NCBI GenBank assembly: GCA_017451915.1
Contig: JAFTNJ010000018.1
Coordinates: 1-45,586, forward strand
Direction of reading: 5' to 3'
DNA: 45,586 nt
Source: Clostridia bacterium
GTDB lineage: Bacteria; Bacillota; Clostridia; Oscillospirales; CAG-272
Of this stretch, positions 39,945-45,586 are shown in pieces. The position numbers and the translations under genes are program-made. The notes under the pieces are model-generated. The model ran no database searches. It saw only the letters and a list, made by a program, of their open reading frames with translations, and was not told where the DNA came from. Positions within the stretch are counted from its first letter, which is position 1; every line of letters starts with the position of its first letter.

Positions 39945-41432
39945 TTATTTTGCGTAGGTATCTACAATCTGCTGGAAGGAAGCATCCCAAGCGTTCTTAT
40001 ACTGTGCGTAAACGCTGGCCCAGTTGTAGGTCTCGGGCTTTTGGAAGCACAGCTTATACTGCTCCTTGGGGCTCTGCGTATAGACGCAAGAGAAGAGATA
40101 GATGAAATCAAAGGTTACACTCTCGCGGATCAGGTCGTACATATCGGCCAGTCTTTCGTCGGGAGCGTAGCGAAGCTTCAGATAGGTCTCAAAGTAGAGG
40201 GGACCGATCTGGCGGTAGGACTCGGATGCCATGGCCTCCATCACCGCGGAGGAGCAATCCAGATCCTTAACGTTGTAGGGAACGCACCAGGCATCGTGGG
40301 TATTGTGCACCATGGTGTAGTAGTCTTCCTGCTCGGAGGTCTCCTTGGGCATGGGGACTACACCAAAGTTGATCTCCAGGTTACCTCTCTTGATGGACTC
40401 GGACATAAAGATGCCGCTGACGTAGAAGTATGCGCGCTCCTCCATAAACATCTTGCACTGCTCGGCATCGTACTGATAAACGTCATCGGTATCCAGGAAC
40501 TTGATCATGGTAGCCAGATAATCGTTCATTTCGGGCTCACCGAGAAGAGATACCACCTGGCCCTCACGTACGGTAGCGTACTGATAGCCAAGGCTGAAGA
40601 ACCAGCAGTCCATCTTTGCGTTGGTTGCGGTGGAGCATCCGAAAATGTCGCCCGCGCTGACCTTCTGGTCATTGTCAAAATCCTCGTAGGTTTCCTTGAT
40701 CATCTCGGAAAGGGTCCCTACCGTCCACTCGTTCTTTGCAACCAGATCGTAGGGAGACTCCATGCCTCTGGCCTCCAGCATCTCGTTGTTAAAGAACATT
40801 GCCATGATGTTGCGAAGCAGACCGATGTCGTTGTTCTCCACCAGGCAGTAGATCTGATCGTTTACCAGCATTTCCTCCAGGTACACGCTGGGCCACCAGG
40901 GGCCGGTCAGATCCAGATACTCGGTTCCGTACAGATTGGCCGCGTAGCCACGCACGGCAACCACGGGGGGAACCAGGTTATAGGCGATCAGGCCATCGTG
41001 AGGGGTGCCTCCGTCGGATGCGGTCTGCATAGCGGTCAGGTATTTTTCCCGGCTGCCCCAGTCACCGTTGACGAATTCCCACTCGAATTCGATGCCCAGA
41101 CGCTCCTCCACCGTTGCGTTGCGCTCGTAGATCGCAAGATCCACGGGGTTCGTGGCGGATTCGGCGCTCTCCATCCAGAACTGATGCTTGTACTGGTTAC
41201 AGCCCAGGATTCGAACAGTACGGTTAAAGTTCAAATCCGCGGGAAGATTGTCGTAGTACAGGCCGTTCTCGTCGGTGTTCTCGGTGGCAACCGTGGTAGC
41301 AACATCGGCTCCGCCCTCGGTGGTACTGTTACCACCCTGCTGGGGAGTGGTACACGCCGCAAACACGCTGACCAGCATGGCAAGTACCAGTGCCAGCACC
41401 AGACTCTTAACGCCCAAAGATTGGTTTCTCAT
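39945..41432 (-). CDS. Lipoprotein solute-binding protein, paralog 6 of 6
   Basis: A 495-residue member with lipobox FAAC, linker TTPQQGGNSTTEGGADVA and ATENTDENGLYYDNLPADLN. It is the most divergent in the pocket-like regions: FFSLGYQYATVREGQVVSLL instead of YGCGYRFSEV, YYTMVHNTHDAW instead of YYTHLSN, and LDCSSAVMEAMASESYRQ. The C terminus is of the first subgroup (IGPLYFETYLKLR). The EF-hand-like loop DFDNDQKVSAGD is intact. The start has AAAAGGAGAATACAT. It lies nearest the glycoside hydrolase gene. Confidence 0.9.
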   Translation of the reverse strand: MRNQSLGVKSLVLALVLAMLVSVFAACTTPQQGGNSTTEGGADVATTVATENTDENGLYYDNLPADLNFNRTVRILGCNQYKHQFWMESAESATNPVDLAIYERNATVEERLGIEFEWEFVNGDWGSREKYLTAMQTASDGGTPHDGLIAYNLVPPVVAVRGYAANLYGTEYLDLTGPWWPSVYLEEMLVNDQIYCLVENNDIGLLRNIMAMFFNNEMLEARGMESPYDLVAKNEWTVGTLSEMIKETYEDFDNDQKVSAGDIFGCSTATNAKMDCWFFSLGYQYATVREGQVVSLLGEPEMNDYLATMIKFLDTDDVYQYDAEQCKMFMEERAYFYVSGIFMSESIKRGNLEINFGVVPMPKETSEQEDYYTMVHNTHDAWCVPYNVKDLDCSSAVMEAMASESYRQIGPLYFETYLKLRYAPDERLADMYDLIRESVTFDFIYLFSCVYTQSPKEQYKLCFQKPETYNWASVYAQYKNAWDASFQQIVDTYAK

Positions 41433-41495
41433 ATGTATTCTCCTTTTCGTTTTTTTCCCGGGTCGCCGTAGCGGCGATCTGCGGGATGCATCCTT

Positions 41496-41525
41496 ATTTT
41501 ATCATACCCGTACGGGAATTGTCAA
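41496..41525 (-). promoter_or_regulatory. Promoter of binding-protein gene 6 with internal palindrome
   Basis: Minus strand TTGACA (41520-41525), 18 bases, TAAAAT (41496-41501). The spacer contains the perfect palindrome CCCGTACGGG (41507-41516), a possible repressor site. The leader has a CGCCG-CTA-CGGCG hairpin. Confidence 0.75.
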
Positions 41526-41566
41526 CCTTTGGTTGCATAATTTGAAAAAAAAATTACATCCAACCG

Positions 41567-41597
41567 ACAAAAAAGGGGCGAACAACGTCCGCCCCTT
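41567..41597 (-). terminator. Terminator of the glycoside hydrolase gene
   Basis: Minus strand AAGGGGCG(GAC)/(GTT)CGCCCCTT stem at 41573-41597 with a GTT loop, then TTTTTT. Confidence 0.82.
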
Positions 41598-41608
41598 GTG
41601 GGTTCGTA

Positions 41609-44600
41609 TTAAATTTCTGCCAAAACGGGAGCTTCCAGCAATCCCTGGGAAGCCAGCGCGTAGGCATCGGTCCATTTCTCATCCAGAGTACGATAGGTAT
41701 TGGGAGACAGGTAAGAGCCGGCGCCCTCGGCAAAATGCACGGGTCCAAAGGAGTTGGTACGGGGTACGCAAAGCTCCATGGAAAGGGTGTGCGTGCCCTT
41801 CTCCAGCCCCTGCAGCATTACCTGATGAGGCGGATAGGAAGCCAGGCCGCGGTCGGTACCGTCCACCCATACGCGCACAAAGGTTCCTCCAAAGGAGGGG
41901 AAGGTCAGGGTGACGTCGCCGCCCTTGGTCTCAATCTCGGTGCGGTAGCAGATCTTTCCGCCATAGAAGGGATATCCCTGGGCGGCCAGATCGCCGCAGG
42001 TCAGCGTAGCGGGCTTGGGGGTCAGCACGGCGGAGTCGCCCTCCACGCGCACGCCAAACTCGCCCAAAAGATAGAACCACTCGGTATTGGAGGTCTTTCC
42101 AAAGGGAAGGGTCACCTCCAAAATATTGGTTCCCTTCTTCAGCTTGGGCAGAGGCACCGTAACGATGGCGCGATCCACGTACCAACCGTCGGGATTCATG
42201 GGAACTTCTTCCCCATTCCAGCACAGAGTACTGTCCGCCGTTAGCTCGGCGGCAATCGTGGGACAGATGCCCTCGATCTCACTCTCTACGGCAAAGCGCA
42301 AACGGATCCGATGGGTCATCTTCTCCTTGCCGTAGACCCAAGGCTGCACGATGGCAGACTCCCGGGAAAGATATCCCAGCTCGGCGCGGCAAAGGTTATC
42401 GGCGCGGAGCAGCTCGGTGCGTGCCTGATAGGGGGCATCGTCCAAAGCGTACTCGGCGGCATCCAGAAGCAGGACGTTGGGCTCGTCGGTGGTATAATCA
42501 AAGGAACGGTTCAAAAGGGTCTTCTTCCCTGCCTTGATCTCCTTCAGACAGAGCAGGAGCGAATCACAGTCGTGCATCGCACGCAGGAAGGTGGTTTTGC
42601 CGTTGCAGTAGCAGACCGCAAAGGGCTTGTGGGTTCCCTTCTCGGTATCGTATTCCTCGGCCTCGTAGCGTCCGTTGAGGGTAATGCGGAAGAGCTTTTC
42701 GCCCTCGTAACGCTGACGTCTGCCCTGGGCAAGGAAGAGCCATCTGCAGTCTCCGTCGGCGCGAAGGTTGAACAGCAGATCGTTGCTTTCGCCTTGGCCG
42801 CACTCCTCAATCGAGATCTCGCGGTAGTCCTCCAGCTGTGCCAGAATGGCGTCTTTCTCGAAAGCGACCACGTCCGCCGCGTCGTAGACGTCGGCGATCT
42901 CAAAGGAGGGAACGGCGTTGAGGTAAGGAGGCGGCTCGGAGGTAAAGATCAGCTTACCGCCGGCCTTTACAAAGGCACGCAGACGCGCCACGGTGGTATC
43001 GCGGAGGGTCAAAAGCGGAGGAACGATGACGGCGTCGTAGGCCATCTTGCCCACCTGCAAGGGCGCCGAGCCCTCGGGGCAAAGATCGGGCAAAAGTGCC
43101 TCGCTGATAAAATCGAAGTCCATGCCGCCAAAGAGCAACCACTCGGTCAGCTTTTGGAAGGCCTCGTCCAAGCGCGCCTTGCTCTCGGCCGATTCCTTTT
43201 CGGGGCCGTAGTTGAGCCAATAACTCTCAATGGGATGAATGACGGCAACGCGGGACAACGCCTTGCCGCGGGTCAAAGCGGTAGCAAGACGGGCAAAGTG
43301 ATCCTCCACGGCGGCAAAATCCTTCCACCAGGGGGATTGATAATTGATGGATGCGGGATAATCGCGCTTTGCCTCGCCTCCCATGGAAAGGAAGGACAGG
43401 TGAGGAACGCGCACCGTAACCCCCAGAGCGGCCTGCCAGTCGCCCTGCCGCTTGTAGCCGGCAAAATCGTAGTTCCAGCCGGTGCAACCGTAAAGCTCGG
43501 AGGTCATGCCCTCCCGTCCGTACTGGCGCACCGCCGATTGGCACTGCTTGGCCGTGGTATATTCGTAGCTGTTCCGAAGCATATCAATGCCGGGAATGGT
43601 AAAGGAGCGGTAGGAGCGCATGGTCTCGCCGGTAGCTCCCGTCTGGGAGGCCAGAGTGGGCTCCCGCATGACGTGGCCGGTCAAGGGCAGACCGTTCTCC
43701 TCGCACCAAGCACCGCAAACGTCGGCAAAGGACCGCACGAAACGCTCGGTGATGTAATTGTGGAAGCGCCAACGAAGCTCGGAGGGACGGTTGTCCTTCA
43801 GGTTCCAGAACAGCTCGGGCATACGCTCGAACATATCCACCCCCTCCTCCTTGAGGAAATCCTCCTCCATGCCCATGGACCAGGGCAGGACCGCCTCGGC
43901 GTCCAGAGCAAAGGCCTCGGGCAGAGGACGCTTTTGCGCCATCTGGGGCTCGTCGGTGAAGATGGCGGGAACCACGCTGTTATCAAAGGCGCCGCCCAGC
44001 TCCTCCTTGTATTTTGCGTGGGTCATGGAAACAAACTGCTCGGTCACCTTGGGATTGAGCAGGTCGGCATAGGTCTGGCCGTTGTACCAGGGGTTGGGCG
44101 AGGGCGTTTCGGCGTAGGCGTACCACTTTTTGCCCTTGGCCTCCTCGTTCTCCCCAATGCGGCGGTAGCTTTTCAAACATCCGTCATCGTCCAGCTCCAC
44201 GTCATAGCAGGCCAGAAGCACGCCGTTTTCGGTACGCTCGGCCCAGTTGGAGCCACTGGCGGTCAGGGGACGCTTGTAGGTCTTTCCGCAGTAGGGGGTG
44301 CCGGTAAACAACAAAAAGTGCTGACGGTTGGCAGGATCCTTGGTCAAAAGTCCGCCCACCGCTCCCGAGGGCCAACGGTCCTCGTCGTAGAGCCAGGCCA
44401 GCATATTCTTTTCCTTGGCCGCCGCAACGCAGGTTCGGATACAATCAAAAAATTCAGGGCTCAGATACTTTTGATCCATGCCGCTGCGCACGTGCATATG
44501 AAAACCGCCGAATCCCATTTGACGAAAGACCTCGATCTGTCGGCAAAGCTCCTCCTTATCGGGGTGCGCATTCCAGGCCCAGAAGGGGGTTCCGCGGTAC

Positions 44601-44665
44601 TCGGACGTGGGAGAGCGGAACAGCTCGTCCTCCAGCCGCTGACTTTTGTTCTTTGGATATAACAT
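41609..44665 (-). CDS. GH106-like glycoside hydrolase (alpha-L-rhamnosidase family)
   Basis: A 1018-residue protein. The N-terminal TIM-barrel part reads like GH106: RGTPFWAWNAHPDKEELCRQ, GFGGFHMHVRSGMDQKYLSP, KEKNMLAWLYDEDRWPSGAV. A central region (ALTRGKALSRVAVIHPIESY) and a glutamine-amidotransferase-like strand (PPLLTLRDTTVARLRAFVKA) follow. A C-terminal jelly-roll domain (FPSFGGTFVRVWVDGTDRGL) resembles galactose-binding folds. No signal peptide is seen, so it should act in the cytoplasm on imported oligosaccharides; known GH106 members cleave rhamnosides. The exact substrate is not readable. The start has AAAGGAAC. Upstream lie two hairpins, and no clear promoter was found. Confidence 0.75.
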   Translation of the reverse strand: MLYPKNKSQRLEDELFRSPTSEYRGTPFWAWNAHPDKEELCRQIEVFRQMGFGGFHMHVRSGMDQKYLSPEFFDCIRTCVAAAKEKNMLAWLYDEDRWPSGAVGGLLTKDPANRQHFLLFTGTPYCGKTYKRPLTASGSNWAERTENGVLLACYDVELDDDGCLKSYRRIGENEEAKGKKWYAYAETPSPNPWYNGQTYADLLNPKVTEQFVSMTHAKYKEELGGAFDNSVVPAIFTDEPQMAQKRPLPEAFALDAEAVLPWSMGMEEDFLKEEGVDMFERMPELFWNLKDNRPSELRWRFHNYITERFVRSFADVCGAWCEENGLPLTGHVMREPTLASQTGATGETMRSYRSFTIPGIDMLRNSYEYTTAKQCQSAVRQYGREGMTSELYGCTGWNYDFAGYKRQGDWQAALGVTVRVPHLSFLSMGGEAKRDYPASINYQSPWWKDFAAVEDHFARLATALTRGKALSRVAVIHPIESYWLNYGPEKESAESKARLDEAFQKLTEWLLFGGMDFDFISEALLPDLCPEGSAPLQVGKMAYDAVIVPPLLTLRDTTVARLRAFVKAGGKLIFTSEPPPYLNAVPSFEIADVYDAADVVAFEKDAILAQLEDYREISIEECGQGESNDLLFNLRADGDCRWLFLAQGRRQRYEGEKLFRITLNGRYEAEEYDTEKGTHKPFAVCYCNGKTTFLRAMHDCDSLLLCLKEIKAGKKTLLNRSFDYTTDEPNVLLLDAAEYALDDAPYQARTELLRADNLCRAELGYLSRESAIVQPWVYGKEKMTHRIRLRFAVESEIEGICPTIAAELTADSTLCWNGEEVPMNPDGWYVDRAIVTVPLPKLKKGTNILEVTLPFGKTSNTEWFYLLGEFGVRVEGDSAVLTPKPATLTCGDLAAQGYPFYGGKICYRTEIETKGGDVTLTFPSFGGTFVRVWVDGTDRGLASYPPHQVMLQGLEKGTHTLSMELCVPRTNSFGPVHFAEGAGSYLSPNTYRTLDEKWTDAYALASQGLLEAPVLAEI

Positions 44666-44698
44666 AGTTGTTCCTTTCTACATTGCAAAGATATTGAC

Positions 44699-44756
44699 AA
44701 AATAAAAAGACAAAGCGTCCTGCGTTTTTTTACAGGAAACCTTGTCTTTTTATTTT
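44699..44756 (-). terminator. AT-rich terminator before the glycoside hydrolase gene
   Basis: A 15-base arm AAAATAAAAAGACAA (44699-44713) is an inverted repeat of 44742-44756, enclosing TCCTG/CAGGA. On the minus strand the downstream arm is T-rich. It may be a second terminator for the upstream gene or an attenuator for the hydrolase. Confidence 0.6.
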
Positions 44757-44765
44757 CCCATGAAA

Positions 44766-44793
44766 GCCCGAGCGGGAAAAACCCCGCTCGGGC
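44766..44793 (-). terminator. Terminator after the jelly-roll repeat gene
   Basis: Perfect 11-base-pair stem GCCCGAGCGGG/CCCGCTCGGGC with a 6-base loop, then TTTCATG on the minus strand. Confidence 0.75.
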
Positions 44794-44852
44794 ACAGAAT
44801 CATTGTAAAAAAACGTTCTGTTTCAGTTTATTTTATTTGCGCTCGGGGAGAA

Positions 44853-45586
44853 TCAAGCAACCTTTACCAGGTAGATGTTACGGAAGTGCCAAGAACCAAC
44901 GTCGGTCTGGGGAATACGGAAGGTAAAGGTGTGAGTGCCTGCGGTCAGATCCAGCTGCAGACCGGTCAGGTAGGAGTTCTCCAGGGAATCCTTCAGAGTG
45001 CTCACGTCGCCGGCGATCTCATAATCCATGAGGATCATATCCTTCACCTGAGCGTTGTCGATCTCAAGCATGGTGTAGCGGTGTGCGTTGTTCTTCAGAC
45101 GGAACTGGAAGCATACAGCGTAGGTGCCGTCAGCAGGAATCTCAACGCTCCAACGAATGTAAGCGGAGTACCAGTCGGGGCCGTTGCCGTTCTCATCCTT
45201 GAACTGGGATGCGCCGGGATCTACGTAGTAGTGGTACAGACCCGTGCCGGAGGGATCGTATGCGGTAATACCGTGAGCCGATACCGTGCCGGGATCAACA
45301 AAGTTGATCAGCTTGTACTGGGTAGCGTTTACTTCTACGATCTCGCTGTTGGCATCGGGAGCCTTGATATCTACCTTGATCACATTGTCACCGGCAAATG
45401 CTGCGGGCAGCTCGGCGGTGAAATTGCTGTCATTGTAGGTGTAGGTGGTCTCGGGAGCCTGCGCCAGCAGGTAAATGTTACGGAAGTGGAAGGTAGAGGA
45501 CATATCCTCGGTTACGTACATCTTAATGGTGTGGGTACCTGCGGTCAGGAATGCGGAGAAGCCGGTTACGTAGGAGTTCTCGCAAC
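44853..45586 (-). CDS. Jelly-roll repeat protein, 3' end only
   Basis: The reading frame stays open to the window edge, so the N-terminal part is missing; at least 243 C-terminal residues are seen. Two copies of one unit are visible: ENSYVTGFSAFLTAGTHTIK ... FHFRNIYLLAQ at the edge and ENSYLTGLQLDLTAGTHTFT ... WHFRNIYLVKVA at the C terminus. A full domain lies between them (WYSAYIRWSVEIPADGTYAV, CFQFRLKNNAHRYTMLEIDN). The pattern is that of carbohydrate-binding-like beta-sandwich modules of about 200 residues, so a large secreted or surface protein is likely. No anchor or signal is seen in this part. Confidence 0.7.
   Translation of the reverse strand, partial: CENSYVTGFSAFLTAGTHTIKMYVTEDMSSTFHFRNIYLLAQAPETTYTYNDSNFTAELPAAFAGDNVIKVDIKAPDANSEIVEVNATQYKLINFVDPGTVSAHGITAYDPSGTGLYHYYVDPGASQFKDENGNGPDWYSAYIRWSVEIPADGTYAVCFQFRLKNNAHRYTMLEIDNAQVKDMILMDYEIAGDVSTLKDSLENSYLTGLQLDLTAGTHTFTFRIPQTDVGSWHFRNIYLVKVA

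Noticed and set aside
44666-44756. Sigma-A promoter directly before the GH106-like gene
   Set aside because: TTGTCA is present on the minus strand but no acceptable -10 follows at 16-18 bases.
1-45586. tRNA, rRNA, transposase, integrase or phage genes
   Set aside because: None was recognised on either strand; the intergenic spaces are explained by promoters, terminators and hairpins.

Overview
The window looks like a chromosomal stretch from an anaerobic, probably spore-forming Clostridia (Oscillospiraceae-like) genome. The evidence is a SpoIIR homologue, an oxygen-sensitive class III ribonucleotide reductase, ferredoxin-dependent IorAB, strong AGGAGG ribosome sites and sigma-A promoters close to TTGACA-N17-TATAAT. 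No rRNA, tRNA, transposase, phage gene or CRISPR array was seen. All statements come from reading the sequence; no searches were run.

Layout. 1-8.8 kb is housekeeping: prmC and a GNAT enzyme, rbfA-nrnA, spoIIR, nagA, a three-gene set of small proline/alanine-rich proteins, a VanZ-like/metallophosphoesterase fusion and trxA. 9-16 kb holds DUF1836-mrnC-HAD, then cyclophilin-MoxR-DUF58-DUF4129-Lrp-aminotransferase. 16.0-16.4 kb is a dense palindromic element between convergent genes. 16.4-22.2 kb has a MATE transporter diverging from nrdG-nrdD-trxB. In that unit the reductase carries a C-terminal CPNC redoxin domain, and two NrdR-box-like sites lie upstream.

22.2-31.2 kb (minus strand) is the most coherent pathway: a T-box riboswitch, a sodium:solute symporter, an acyl-CoA synthetase, iorA, iorB, a PaaK-type ligase, a tandem ACT protein and an aminotransferase. 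Together these could import an arylacetate, activate it to the CoA thioester, reductively carboxylate it to the arylpyruvate and transaminate it to an aromatic amino acid. The T-box (T-loop UGGU, candidate specifier UAC) argues for tyrosine-starvation control of at least the transporter. A second consensus promoter sits between the transporter and the rest.

31.3-45.6 kb (minus strand) carries six tandem paralogous lipoprotein solute-binding proteins. Each has its own terminator, and five have a good promoter. No ABC permease or ATPase accompanies them. They are followed upstream by a GH106-like glycoside hydrolase without a signal peptide and by the 3' end of a protein built from repeated jelly-roll-like modules. 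This looks like a glycan-capture region with an expanded set of surface binding proteins.
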